Counted from the stretch's first letter, positions 33,990-43,973 are shown. The stretch: DNA of 64,000 nt from Paenibacillus sabinae T27 (GCF_000612505.1 NZ_CP004078.1:2158001-2222000), one strand, 5' to 3'. Notes: generated by a model not told the origin, from the sequence alone. Program-made: numbers and translations.

Positions 33990-35387
33990 CTACGGAAGGC
34001 GCAGCCCTTTCGGGTAATGATTTTTGAGCTGGCCGGCGCTGGCTTTGCCCCAGCCCAGCGGCAGCCCGTCCACAGTGACCAGCGTCCAGCCCCGAAGGTC
34101 ATCCGGCACGGCAAGACTTTCTCCCCGCAGCCAGCTTCTTGCCTCCGGGCTATCGGAGTTCAGGCTGAACACACGCGCCGCCTGTTCTGGACGAAGCGCC
34201 ATGGCGAGCGCATGGGCAGGCTCTATCCGGTTTTTCTTCAAGTGGGCCAGATGGAGGCCGGCGCGCGGAATACGCAGTCCCTTAAGGAGTTCGGGAGAAA
34301 AAGAGTCTCCAAATGAAGCTGGCAGGAGGTAGAGGGAATCACCGAACAGAACGGGCACTCCCTCCGGCCGGAAGCCCGGAACTTCCGCTGCCGCCCATTC
34401 CAGGAACTGCCGGAATGCGGCCTGCGCGGAGGCTTCCGCCTGTCCGCCCGTCCGGCCTTTGCCCGCCCGTCCCCTGCGTCTCGTGGAATCTTGTGCTGAG
34501 AAGGAAGCGTTATCGGGGCACAAGTCTGCGCCTTTGGCCAACAGCGCCACAAAATGCCCTTCACCTTTTTCACGGTGCGGCCACAGCCGCTTGACTGCAA
34601 GCAGCTCCAGATCGGGATAGTTTGCCGTAAGGCGCGAAATGAGCTCTTCATTCTCTTTCGTATTGAACGTGCAGGTGGAGTAGACCAGCCGGCCGCCCGG
34701 CTTCAGCATGGTGTATGCGTCCTGAACAATATCCCATTGTCTGGAAGCGCACAGCTCCACATGCTCCGGCGACCATTCGTTAATGGCGTCCGGGTCCTTG
34801 CGGAACATGCCTTCCCCGGAGCAAGGGGCGTCCAGCATTATCCGGTCGAAGGCTTCAGGGAAGCGGCTCGCCAGCTCGCCCGGGGCTGCGCTGGTGACCA
34901 GCGCGTTCATAATTCCCGAGCGCTCCACGTTTTCCGCCAGAATTTTCGCCCGTTCAGGGTGGATTTCATTCGATACAAGCAGCCCTTGCCTTCCCATTAG
35001 GGAAGCGATATGAGTGGTCTTGCCCCCGGGCGCTGCGGCGAGGTCCAGCACAGTCTCACCGGGTCGGGGAGCCAGCAGCTCGGCGGCGGACATGGCCGAC
35101 GGCTCCTGAATATAGTATAATCCGGCCTCATGGTATGGATGGCGGCCCGGGCGCGCGGGTTCTTCATAATAATAGCCTCCGGGGCACCAGGGTACGGGCT
35201 GAAGGCCGAATAGCCTCACCGCTTGGTCCGCTGCGTTTCGTCCCGAATCTATCTCGGTTTTTAACAGGTTCAACCGCAGGCCTTGGGTCCTCGGCGTTGA
35301 ATAGGTATCCAGAAAGGCGTCCGTTTCGTTTCCCAGCATCTCCTGGATTCTCGCTGTAAAAGCGGCGGGCAGCATTTCCTTATTCAT
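33990..35387 (-). CDS. RsmF-type rRNA cytosine-C5 methyltransferase, copy 2
   Basis: A 465-residue paralogue of the protein at 30478-31998, sharing VPWCPGGYYYEEPARPGRHP, YHEAGLYYIQEPSAM, VLDLAAAPGGKTTHIAS, DAPCSGEGMFRKD and LVYSTCTFNTKENEE (catalytic Cys). It has the same RsmF-like C-terminal domain (WLRGESLAVPDD, GLPLGWGKASAGQLKNHYP). The linker is shorter. GAGGAG precedes the ATG. Two paralogues on opposite strands within 2 kb suggest an old duplication with split targets. Confidence 0.9.
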   Translation of the reverse strand: MNKEMLPAAFTARIQEMLGNETDAFLDTYSTPRTQGLRLNLLKTEIDSGRNAADQAVRLFGLQPVPWCPGGYYYEEPARPGRHPYHEAGLYYIQEPSAMSAAELLAPRPGETVLDLAAAPGGKTTHIASLMGRQGLLVSNEIHPERAKILAENVERSGIMNALVTSAAPGELASRFPEAFDRIMLDAPCSGEGMFRKDPDAINEWSPEHVELCASRQWDIVQDAYTMLKPGGRLVYSTCTFNTKENEELISRLTANYPDLELLAVKRLWPHREKGEGHFVALLAKGADLCPDNASFSAQDSTRRRGRAGKGRTGGQAEASAQAAFRQFLEWAAAEVPGFRPEGVPVLFGDSLYLLPASFGDSFSPELLKGLRIPRAGLHLAHLKKNRIEPAHALAMALRPEQAARVFSLNSDSPEARSWLRGESLAVPDDLRGWTLVTVDGLPLGWGKASAGQLKNHYPKGLRLP

Positions 35388-35743
35388 GGCAGCATTCTCC
35401 TCTTGCTTAAAATAATCATGTTGGATAAACCCTTGCGGCGCAAGGCCGTAAGACTCCGTCTGAGGATCATCACGGTTTTGTGTGTTGCCGTTTCAGACGT
35501 ATGCCGATAAAATCGTAAGTAGGAACATCCACAGTATCTATGTACATATGCTCAACTATACCATAATTGCCATGCAAGGCCGTTTTTTGAAGGATAAGAA
35601 TTTATAGGCTCGCCCGCTTATAAAATGTTCTTCTATTTCTGCGGGAAACGGCACCATCCCTGAAGGGGCGGGTGAAGTTGTATCTTCCGGTACAGGAAGG
35701 CGCAACCGTTTCATCTTAGGCAATAGAAAAGGGGACTTACCAT
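35388..35743. other. Intergenic gap between divergent genes
   Basis: No convincing gene. A short palindrome CCTTGC-GGC-GCAAGG lies at about 35430-35444 near the methyltransferase start. I see no promoter pair I would defend on either strand. Confidence 0.4.
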
Positions 35744-36880
35744 ATGAATTTGCTGCAAGCGCTCTTCTTTCCGCCGGAGCAGCCCGGCGGTGTATCCTCC
35801 ATGATTCCATATTTGCAGGAACGGTTTCGATCAAGCCGCTGGGAGATGGAGCTGTTCTGGCTCCCCAAGCGTATCCGGGGGAAAGGCAGCGACGAAATCG
35901 TCTTCGAAACGTTCGATTGGACGCCTTACGGCGAAAGTCCGGTCGTGCAAAAATACATTCAGACGTACCGGGATTATTTGTGGTGGACGAAGCTGCGCCT
36001 GAACAAACGGTATGATCTGATTCACGCGCATCATCCGATCGCCGGCTTGGCGATGAAAAAAGTGTTCCCGGATGTGCCTCTCGTTCAGACGGTTCACTCC
36101 AGTTACGAACGCGAGCTGATCCTGAACGGGAAAATCGCCGAGAACGGGCTGGAGCATCAGTTCCTGACCAAGATTTACCGGGAACTGGAATATGTCAGCG
36201 ACCGGCTGATGACGGTGTCGCAGTCCTTTGCGGACTATATGTCTCATTATACAAATGACCCGTCCCGCATCCAAATCATCCCGAACGGGTTCGACGAAAA
36301 ACGCTTTAAGCCGGTGGCGCACGAAAATGCTGTCCCCCAATTGGTTACCGTTACCCGTCTCGTTCCGGCGAAGGGGCTCGATATCCTCTTCAAAGCCTGC
36401 GCCGAGCTGAAGAAGCGCGGCCACGAATACGTGCTGCATATTATCGGCGACGGCCCGTTCCGCGCTGAACTTGAGAATCTTGCGATATCGCTTGGAATAT
36501 ATAATGAAACAATTTTCTACGGGTACACGCTGCATCCGGAAGAGTTCATGCCGTTCTTCGATATCTTCGTGCTGCCTTCCCGCGCGGAAGCCTTCGGCTC
36601 GGTATTTGCAGAGGCCGCGCTGAGCTGTCTGGCGCTCGTCGGTACGGACGTCGGGGGCATTCCCGAGCAAATCGAGGACGGTGTCAACGGGTTGCTCGTC
36701 AAGCCCGACGATGTAGATGCCTTGGCGGACGCTCTGGAGAAGGTAATCACCGATCCCGCTTACCGCTATGAGCTGTCCCGGTCGGCATGGGACAAAGCCA
36801 AAAATCTGTATTCGCTGACCCGCATCGCAAATGAATTGAAGAAGACATATCTGCAGCTTCAAACCGATCGTAAAGGGTGA
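35744..36880 (+). CDS. GT4-family glycosyltransferase
   Basis: A 378-residue GT-B-fold enzyme. The N-terminal acceptor domain has LFFPPEQPGGVSSMIPYL and LIHAHHPIAGLAMKKVFPD; the C-terminal nucleotide-sugar domain has VTVTRLVPAKGLDILFKA, HIIGDGPFR, FYGYTLHPEEFMPFFD and PSRAEAFGSVFAEA (ExFGxxxxE). No signal peptide, so it acts in the cytoplasm or at the inner membrane face. It overlaps the SbcD-like gene by four bases. Acceptor and product are unknown. Confidence 0.9.
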   Translation: MNLLQALFFPPEQPGGVSSMIPYLQERFRSSRWEMELFWLPKRIRGKGSDEIVFETFDWTPYGESPVVQKYIQTYRDYLWWTKLRLNKRYDLIHAHHPIAGLAMKKVFPDVPLVQTVHSSYERELILNGKIAENGLEHQFLTKIYRELEYVSDRLMTVSQSFADYMSHYTNDPSRIQIIPNGFDEKRFKPVAHENAVPQLVTVTRLVPAKGLDILFKACAELKKRGHEYVLHIIGDGPFRAELENLAISLGIYNETIFYGYTLHPEEFMPFFDIFVLPSRAEAFGSVFAEAALSCLALVGTDVGGIPEQIEDGVNGLLVKPDDVDALADALEKVITDPAYRYELSRSAWDKAKNLYSLTRIANELKKTYLQLQTDRKG

Positions 36881-38235
36881 ACCGGATGGTTCCGTTTCGT
36901 TTTGTGCATGCCGCGGATTTGCATCTGGACAGCCGGTTCGCCGGCTTGTCGCATATTCCGGGGCCGATAAGAAATTACCTGCGCGAAGCCGCATTCGCCG
37001 CCCTCGGGCGGCTTGTTGCCGTGGCGGTGGAGGAAGAGGCCGATTTCGTTGTCATCAGCGGCGACGTCTACGACTCCGCCGATTCTTCCCTTCAGAGCCA
37101 GCTGCGCTTTCATGAAGCGCTGACGGAGTTCTCCAAGAGGGGGATTGCCGTCTATCTCATCCACGGCAATCATGACCCGCTGGACGGTCCGCGTCTTCAT
37201 ATGGATCTTCCGGAAGGCGTCACGGTATTCGGCGCAGATGTGCCGGAACAAGTGGTGGCTGTGCGGCGCAGCGACGGGCAGGAAGTGGCGGTTGTCAGCG
37301 GTTTATCCTATCCCACGGCCAAAGTGACGGAGAATACGTCGCTGCGGTATCGGCGGAAAGAGGGAAACAGGCTGTTCCATATCGCGCTGCTGCACGCCAA
37401 CGTGGATGGCGATCCGGCGCATGAGACCTATTCTCCATGCACGCGCCGGGATTTGATAGATTCGGGCTTCGACTACTGGGCGCTCGGTCATATTCATACG
37501 CGCCGAATTCTTAATGAACGCCCTTACATTGTATATCCGGGAAATATCCAGGGGCGCAGCGTTATAGAAACCGGGCCAAAGGGCTGCTATGTCGTGGATG
37601 TGGATGGCGGCGGCATTGCCAGCCTGCGGTTTCGGGAGCTGGATGAAGTACGCTTCCTGATCCGGGATATTTCCATCGACGAAATGGTGCGGGAAACCGA
37701 ATGGATCGAGGCGGTGGAGCGGTCGGTCGAGGACATTCGTGCTCTGCACCCGGAGTTGATGTCCGTCGTGCGTTTCCGGATTACCGGGCGCGGTTCCGTT
37801 CACCGCGTGCTGGCCGAAAAAGGAGCGGTAGGAGACCTGCTGGACGAGCTGCGCCGGCGTGAAGCGCTGCGGGCTGAACAGGGGCTGTTCCGCGGACTCG
37901 TCTGGACCGAAGGCTTCTCCCTTGAATCCGGAACGGAGGTTGACCGCGAGCGCCTGCTTGCGGAGGACAGCTTTCTGGGAGAAATGATGCGAGTGGCTGC
38001 AGAAAGCGTCGGGAACGGCCAAGCTCTGGACGAGTTTGCCCGGGCAGCGCTGGCGCCGCTTGCGGAGAATCGTGAGCTGAGACGGCTTCTAGCCGAAATC
38101 GGGGAAGACGAAATGCGCGCCTGGCTAATGCGGGCGGCCGAAACGGCCGTAACGCTGCTGAGCGATGTCATGGAACCGGGAGAAGAAGAGAGCCGTCCAT
38201 TCCCTGAAGGCCGGAACAGGCAAGGAGGTCGGTAA
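36877..38235 (+). CDS. yhaO: SbcD/YhaO-type DNA repair exonuclease
   Basis: A 452-residue metallophosphoesterase with Mre11/SbcD motifs: FVHAADLHLDS, VISGDVYDSADSS, IHGNHDPLDGP, LLHANVDGD and ALGHIHTRR. The C-terminal ~180 residues form the capping and partner-binding region. Together with the ATPase encoded directly downstream it would act as a DNA double-strand-end nuclease (YhaO/YhaN pair). The GTG at 36877 overlaps the upstream stop; an ATG at 36886 is the alternative start. Confidence 0.9.
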   Translation: MNRMVPFRFVHAADLHLDSRFAGLSHIPGPIRNYLREAAFAALGRLVAVAVEEEADFVVISGDVYDSADSSLQSQLRFHEALTEFSKRGIAVYLIHGNHDPLDGPRLHMDLPEGVTVFGADVPEQVVAVRRSDGQEVAVVSGLSYPTAKVTENTSLRYRRKEGNRLFHIALLHANVDGDPAHETYSPCTRRDLIDSGFDYWALGHIHTRRILNERPYIVYPGNIQGRSVIETGPKGCYVVDVDGGGIASLRFRELDEVRFLIRDISIDEMVRETEWIEAVERSVEDIRALHPELMSVVRFRITGRGSVHRVLAEKGAVGDLLDELRRREALRAEQGLFRGLVWTEGFSLESGTEVDRERLLAEDSFLGEMMRVAAESVGNGQALDEFARAALAPLAENRELRRLLAEIGEDEMRAWLMRAAETAVTLLSDVMEPGEEESRPFPEGRNRQGGR

Positions 38236-38236
38236 G

Positions 38237-41200
38237 ATGAGAATACAGCGGCTTGAAATCGGCGGCTTTGGCCGTCTTCACGGGAAGGAGCTGGAGCTGG
38301 CAGAGGGACTTACCGTACTGTACGGTCCCAACGAAGCCGGCAAATCCACGCTGCTGCAGTTTATCCGCGCGATGCTGTTCGGCATTCCCGGCCGCAGCTA
38401 CCCGTCGGAAAGGCTTGAGCCACTGCATGGAGGCCGGCACGGAGGAACTCTTACCGCCAGGGACGCCAAGGGAAACGGCTGGAGCATCCGGCGGTACGCC
38501 GCCGGTCCGGAAGGCGGCAGGGGAGACAGGCTCAAGATTACGTTTAGCGGCATCGACGGAACCGTGGAAGAGTTCGGACAGGACGAGCTGGAGAAGATGC
38601 TGCTGGGCGGTGTCTCCCGAACGATGTTTCGTCAGCTCTTTGCGGTGTCGCTGGACGAGCTTCAGGAGCTGGGGACCCTGCAATCCAAGGAGCTGGGCAG
38701 CTTTTTGTTTCACGCCGGCATCGGCGGCGGCGGGGAAATTCTGCGTGCGGAGCGGCGCCTCCAGCAGGAGGCGGAGAAGCTCTATAAGCCGCGGGGCAAG
38801 ACGCAGGAGGCAGCGAAGGTTCTCCAGTCGATTGAAAGACTGGAAAGGGAGATCGCGGAGAGCCGTTCTTACCTCCCGCGATACAACAAGAATACCGCGG
38901 CGATGCAGTCCGCGGAAAGCGAGCTGGACGCGCTGGAGCGCCGCCGGCGGGAGGAAAGCGACCGGCTGGCGCGCCTGCGCAAGGCGCTCGACATCCGCGA
39001 GCTCTGGCTGAAGCGGGAAGCCGCGCGCCAGGAACTGAGGGAGCTGCCGGAGCTTCCGTCGTTTCCCGAGGATGTCCCTGAGCGCTGGAGGGAGCTTCAG
39101 ACACGGACCGCCAATGCCCGGCAGGCGGAGGCTCGAGCCGGGCGAATCGCTTCGGAGCTGAAGGAGGAGCTGATGAGAACGGTTCCCGACCGGCTGCTGG
39201 AAGCGCAGGGCCCTCGGCTGGAGCGGCTGCTTCGCCACCCAGGGTGGGTACGAAAGCCGGAAGGCCGAGCTTCGGCGTCTGGAGGAGGAACGGCAGGCGC
39301 TACGGGAGCATTTGCGCCGCATTATACGCGGCATCCACCCCGGCTGGACCGCGACAGAGCTTGCGGAATTCGCCGGGGCCGCCGCGGACCGGGAGGCGGC
39401 GCGCCGCTTTGCCGCCTCATTTGCCGCCTACGATCGGCAAATGGAGAGCCTCGCCGCCGGGCGGCAGGCGCTGCGCGTGCAGCTTGCCGCGGCGCAGGCG
39501 ACGCTGCAGCAGGCCGAGCGCTCGCTCGCGCGCGAGGAGCAGGAAGCCGCCGCTTCGTTCGCGGCGCTGCGGCCCATCAGCCCGCGCGAGACGGCGCGGC
39601 TGTGGGACGAGCTGCAGCACGCCGCGGAGCGCTGGCGCGAGGCCCAGCTGCAGCCGCAGCAGCCGCGCGCTGCGGTGGCTGCCGGCGGGCGCGCCCCCGC
39701 CCGGCCGCTGCTGGCGCTGGCGGCCGCGCTGACCGCGCTGCTGCCGGCGGCGCTGTGGCTGACCGGCGCGCCGCCGGCCAGCGCCTGGCTCGCGTTCGGC
39801 GTGCTGGCCGCCGCCGATCTGGCCCTGCTCGCCGGCGGGCGCGGCGTGCGCCGGCCGCGAGGTGCCCCGCCGCTGACGGGCGGGGCGGAGGCCGCAGCCG
39901 AGATGCTGCGGCTGCGGGAGCTGCTGCTCGCAGAGCAGCAGGCGCCGGCCAGCCCGGATGCGGGCGGGCTGGAGGCGGGCATGAAGGAGCTGCGGCGGCT
40001 GATGGACGCCTGGACGGCCTGGCGCCAGCGCGCCGAGCGGCTGACCGGCGAGCGGGACCTCCGCCGGACGGAGACCGAGGCGCTGGCCGGCCAGGAGCGG
40101 GCGCTGGTCCGCGAGATGGACGCGGCGGAAGGAGACTTCCGCGCCGCGTCGGCCCGCTTCGAGGAATGGCTTCGCCGCCGCAAGCTGCCGGTGGATCTGT
40201 CTCCGGAAGGGCTGCCCGACATTTTCGCTCTGGCGGAGCAGGGGAATGACCTGCTGCGCCGGGAAGACGGGCTTCAGCTGCGGTTTTCCGAGCTGAAGCG
40301 GGAAATCGATGCGTTCGAGGAAGAATGCAGAGTCTTGATGGCGGAAGCGGGAGCGGCGGCTGAGGAAACAGCCTCAGCCGCCGAAGAAACCCGCCCTAAG
40401 ATGGGAGCGGCTTCTTCCAATGTGTCCCTCCCTGCTTTCGACCTCACCGTCCGTAACACAGCCCGACGATCCGCCCGCTTTGCCGATCGATGCTCCGCAG
40501 CCTGAGCGAACATTGCCTGAAGAACCGCTGGCAGGCGTTACGCCTGCCGATGCAGCGCCTTCAGCATCTGTCCGCTTGCCGCTTTCGATTTCGCCTGTCC
40601 GTTGGCTGGAAGACCGGGCGGCCGCATGGGAAGTTCTGAAGACGGCACTTCTGCACCGGAAAGACCTGACGTCCCGCCTGCGCGGGGCGGAGGAGGAACG
40701 GGAAGAGATGCGGCGTGAACTGGAATCGCTGGCTCAGATGGGCGATCATCTGCTGCACGAAGGCTTCGCTGAGGATGGTGAAGATTTGCTGCGCCGCGCC
40801 GCTGCCGTTTCCCGGCGCCGGGAACTGGAGCGGTCGCTCCGGGAGTGGGAACTGGCCATGTTCGGCGGCAGAGGCGGAGAGGAAAGACAGGAGCTTTTGG
40901 AGCTGCTGGAGCATAGGGATGCTTACGCGCTGGAAGAAGAGAAGGGACGGTTGGAAGCCAGCCTTTCCGAACTGGAAGAGCGGAGAAGCGAGCTGCTTCA
41001 GCTTCGGGGCAGTCTGCTGCAGGAAAGAGAGAGCCTGAGCAAGAGCTGCCGGGAGGATACAGTGCTCCAACGTTTGGAGGAGCAGAAGGCGGCGCTGCGG
41101 AGCCTCGCCGAGCAGTACGCCATCTCCGCGCTTGCCGCGGAATTAATCGGCCGGACGAGGCGCATTTATGAGCGCGAGAAGCAGCCGCAGGTTCTAACCT

Positions 41201-41574
41201 TGGCCTCTTCGTATTTTGAACGATTGACCGGCGGAGAATACCGGCGGGTTGTCATGACGCTGGGGAAGAAAGAGCTGAAAGCCGAGCACCGGGAAACGGG
41301 GCTGCTGGACAGCGGACTGCTGAGCCGGGGAACGGCCGAGCAGCTGTATCTGTCCCTGCGGCTGGCGCTCGCGGGAACGATGGATCGTCAGGACCCGCTG
41401 CCGCTTTTGTTCGACGATCTGTTCGTCAATTTCGATGAGAAGCGTCTGCATGCGGCGCTTTCCCTGCTTGGCGAGCTGTCGTCTTCCCGCCAGGTTGTTA
41501 TGCTGACCTGTCACCGGCATGTCGCGGAAGCCTCCGCCAGACTGGTGCCTGAGGCCTCCGTTATTTCCGTGTAG
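38237..41574 (+). pseudogene. yhaN: SbcC/YhaN-type AAA ATPase gene broken by two +1 frameshifts
   Basis: Three overlapping frames together encode a ~1,110-residue SbcC-like coiled-coil ATPase. Part 1 (38237 to ~39240) has Walker A in LYGPNEAGKSTLLQFIRAML and the start of the coiled coil. Part 2 (~39240 to ~40440) has coiled coil and two membrane-like helices (ALAAALTALLPAALWL, WLAFGVLAAADLALLAGG), as in YhaN. Part 3 (to 41574) has the signature LSRGTAEQLYLSLRLALAG and Walker B LLFDDLFVNFDE. Each junction needs one base skipped: the first at CACCCAG near 39238, where dropping a C restores the reading; the second near 40400-40450. All catalytic motifs survive, so recent decay or sequencing error are both possible. 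Confidence 0.85.
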
Positions 41575-42670
41575 AACGCGGAACCGTTTTGGGGGCTGGG
41601 GTGGCTGTCGTTTTTTCAAAAGCGCCCGGTTTACCCGGCGGAACCATAGGGGTCACGATCAGGCGGACTGCCCAGACCAGCGAGAGCGCGCCGAACATGG
41701 GATAGAACAATCCGAGCAGATTGCTGAAGCCGAATTGGCTGAAGACATAGCAGGTCAGCATTACTGCGGCTGTAATGACGGAGCGGGAGATCGGCAGGCG
41801 CTGCGCCAGTTGAAGCGTTACGCCGTAAATATCGGCCACAAAGGTGCTGAAGATTTCCAGAAAAATCAACAGCATATACACAAACTGAACCACCGTTCCG
41901 AGACTTAAGGCGATGCTTGCCATTGGAATTTCAAACTTCAGGATGCCCGGCATGTGCGCGCTCATGGCAAAATGGGCCGCCATCAGCATAAACCCAATGC
42001 CCAGACCGCCGATAATGCCGCCGTAGGTTAGCGTCCGATCGTCCTGGGTATGGCGCGCCATGGGGACGAGGACGGCCTGGGCCATGCCCAGATTGAACGC
42101 CGTATACAGAAAAGGCGACATCCAGGCGGAAAACGCGCTGCGTTCGGTCACAAGCGAAATAAAGTGGCGTGCTTCCGGATGGTCAATCGTGTTGAATATA
42201 ATAATAAGAGACAGGCTCAGCATCAGAGGGACGACAACGCTGTTCATCTGCAAAATGCCGGCAATGCCCCGTCTCAGCAGCAGATAGGAGCCGACCAGTG
42301 TCACCAGCAGCCCGGTTTGGTAATGGAGGCCGAGATGCTCTTCAAACATGGCTCCGGCACCCGCGAGCATGATGCTGTTGACCCCGACGAGGATGAGCAG
42401 TGTGAACAGGCTGATAATGCCTCCTGTGTTTTTTCCGAACAGGTGGCAGTTGAAATCCTCATACGATTCGGCCCCGATCCGGCGCGCCAGAATCATCATT
42501 TTGGTACCGAGCCAGATAAAGACCCCAGTCGAGAGGATAATGGTTAGTGTCGCCCAGTGGCCGTACTGCGTAAAGAACTGGAGAATCTCCCGGCCGGTGG
42601 CGAACCCGGCTCCCACTATGGTGCCTATATAAGTAAAGGCGATTTGCAGCGTGCGGAGCGTTTGTCTCAT
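41561..42670 (-). CDS. YkvI-like membrane transporter
   Basis: A 369-residue protein with about ten membrane helices. It starts MRQTLRTLQIAFTYIGTIVG, AGFATGREILQFF, an opening seen in YkvI proteins, which resemble the LeuT/APC-type amino acid transporters. Helices continue through ISLFTLLILVGVNSIMLAGAG and FMLMAAHFAMSAHMPG. AGGAGG precedes the ATG at 42670, directly after the shared leader hairpin. The 3' end overlaps the convergent yhaN by 14 bp. Substrate unknown. Confidence 0.82.
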   Translation of the reverse strand: MRQTLRTLQIAFTYIGTIVGAGFATGREILQFFTQYGHWATLTIILSTGVFIWLGTKMMILARRIGAESYEDFNCHLFGKNTGGIISLFTLLILVGVNSIMLAGAGAMFEEHLGLHYQTGLLVTLVGSYLLLRRGIAGILQMNSVVVPLMLSLSLIIIFNTIDHPEARHFISLVTERSAFSAWMSPFLYTAFNLGMAQAVLVPMARHTQDDRTLTYGGIIGGLGIGFMLMAAHFAMSAHMPGILKFEIPMASIALSLGTVVQFVYMLLIFLEIFSTFVADIYGVTLQLAQRLPISRSVITAAVMLTCYVFSQFGFSNLLGLFYPMFGALSLVWAVRLIVTPMVPPGKPGAFEKTTATPAPKTVPRSTRK

Positions 42671-42685
42671 GGGTATCCTCCTAAA

Positions 42686-42730
42686 AGTTTTGCGGGGCGT
42701 AGACCTCGTCGATATAACTTCGGCAAAACT
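42686..42730 (-). promoter_or_regulatory. Leader hairpin AGTTTTGC...GCAAAACT before the ykvI-like gene
   Basis: Perfect 8-base arms at 42686-42693 and 42723-42730 enclose 29 bases. The inner arm runs straight into TTTAGGAGG and the ATG. It is the same arrangement as in front of cimA. Confidence 0.6.
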
Positions 42731-42804
42731 CGCTTCGAAAGCGGTGGGAATCTCCCCGGCGAAGCGGAAAACGCGGTCTTTCGGCGATGCTTTGCCGGAC
42801 AAGC

Positions 42805-42833
42805 TTGTGTACTGGCATAGTACAGGTTATGAT
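42805..42833 (+). promoter_or_regulatory. Promoter of xpt
   Basis: TTGTGT (42805-42810) and TATGAT (42828-42833), 17-bp spacer. The ~90-base leader shows no purine-riboswitch core. Confidence 0.55.
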
Positions 42834-42927
42834 GTTGAGCAGAAGGACATGACTTCCGCCTGTTTTGCATTGCAAGAATTTTACAGAGGAACGTCCGAAG
42901 AGAATGGATAATGGAGGCGTAAGCGTC

Positions 42928-43500
42928 ATGGAATTATTGAAAAAGCGGATTTTGGAGGAAGGGGTTGTCGTTTCCGATCAGGTGCTCAAGCTTGATGGAC
43001 TGCTCAACCATCAGGTCGATCCCGAGCTGACGATGGAGATGGGACGGGAATTTGCGAGGCTTTTTGCAGGCCAGGGGGTGACCCGCGTCGTTACCGTGGA
43101 GTCCTCGGGTATTGCCGTGGCATTTGCCACCGCTTATGAACTCAAGGTGCCGCTCGTTTTTGCACGCCGCAAAAAAACGCTGCTCGCCGATCCCGACGCC
43201 CTGTGCGAACGCGTTCCGTCCTTTACCAAGGGGATCGTCACGGATATTATGATTTCGCGGCAGTATATCTCGCCCGATGACAAAATCTTGTTCATCGACG
43301 ACATTATCGCCAACGGCGACGCCGCACGCGGCCTGATCAAGATTATTAACCGGTCGGGAGCGGAGCTGGTCGGACTCGGGGTCGTTGTGGAAAAATGCTT
43401 TGAAGCCGGCGCACGGACGATCCGTGAGCAGGGCGTTCGTCTGGAATCGCTCGTCAAGATCAAATCCCTGGCCGATGGCCGAATCGAATTTGAAGAGTAA
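42928..43500 (+). CDS. xpt: Xanthine phosphoribosyltransferase
   Basis: A 190-residue PRTase converting xanthine and PRPP to XMP for purine salvage. The PRPP-binding motif is ILFIDDIIANGDAARGL. ESSGIAVAFATAYELKVPL and FARRKKT are typical Xpt sequences. Bacillus Xpt is 194 residues. ATG 42928 has GGAGG ten bases upstream; an ATG at 42865 opens a longer frame without a good site. Neither the usual co-operonic purine permease pbuX nor a purine riboswitch is present here. Confidence 0.95.
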   Translation: MELLKKRILEEGVVVSDQVLKLDGLLNHQVDPELTMEMGREFARLFAGQGVTRVVTVESSGIAVAFATAYELKVPLVFARRKKTLLADPDALCERVPSFTKGIVTDIMISRQYISPDDKILFIDDIIANGDAARGLIKIINRSGAELVGLGVVVEKCFEAGARTIREQGVRLESLVKIKSLADGRIEFEE

Positions 43501-43618
43501 CCTGGTGAGTTACAAATCGTGACGAAAATGAGAACAAAGCCTATTTTTATAACAATTGCTTTCCACCCCAACCTTTTTCCTTTATAATAAGGTCAGATAT
43601 AGGAGAGGAGGCGTCACA

Positions 43619-43936
43619 ATGGGGAAAGAACCGGTGACAGAGCAATTCTTTATTGATAAATTAACCGAGGCCAAGGATCACTTCGAGCGTGCGCTCGATT
43701 GCAAGCACACGGAGTTTGACGATCTGTATCCCTATATGATCGAACATCCTCAATTCTTTTGGTACAAACGCTATGTTGCCTGGTCGGAACTTCTGACTAT
43801 CGCAGGCTTGTGCGAAGAACTGAATTTCGCATGGAGAGAGAAGTTTACAACCAAACAAGTAGAGTATCTGGAACAACGGGTGATGTCCGCTAAAGTGCTG
43901 GACTTCTGGTTCGAGAAGAACGAAGCGCTGATATAG
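43619..43936 (+). CDS. Hypothetical helical protein
   Basis: A 105-residue soluble protein (MGKEPVTEQFFIDKLTEAKD, FWYKRYVAWSELLTIAGLCE, ending VLDFWFEKNEALI), rich in aromatic and charged residues and probably all-helical. GGAGG stands seven bases before the ATG, and a strong terminator follows, so it is a real single-gene unit. I do not recognise the family. Confidence 0.72.
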   Translation: MGKEPVTEQFFIDKLTEAKDHFERALDCKHTEFDDLYPYMIEHPQFFWYKRYVAWSELLTIAGLCEELNFAWREKFTTKQVEYLEQRVMSAKVLDFWFEKNEALI

Positions 43937-43973
43937 GTCAAACACAAAGAGATGCATATCTCGTTTTAAAAAT

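Noticed and set aside
35556-35834. 92-codon minus-strand frame over the start of the glycosyltransferase gene
   Set aside because: No ribosome site, no protein-like pattern, and it overlaps a well-supported start.
38237-41574. Programmed ribosomal frameshifting in yhaN
   Set aside because: No convincing slippery heptamer or stimulatory structure at either junction, and two separate events would be needed; decay or sequence error is simpler.
42834-42927. Purine riboswitch before xpt
   Set aside because: The leader lacks the conserved three-way junction sequences, and it is too short for aptamer plus terminator.
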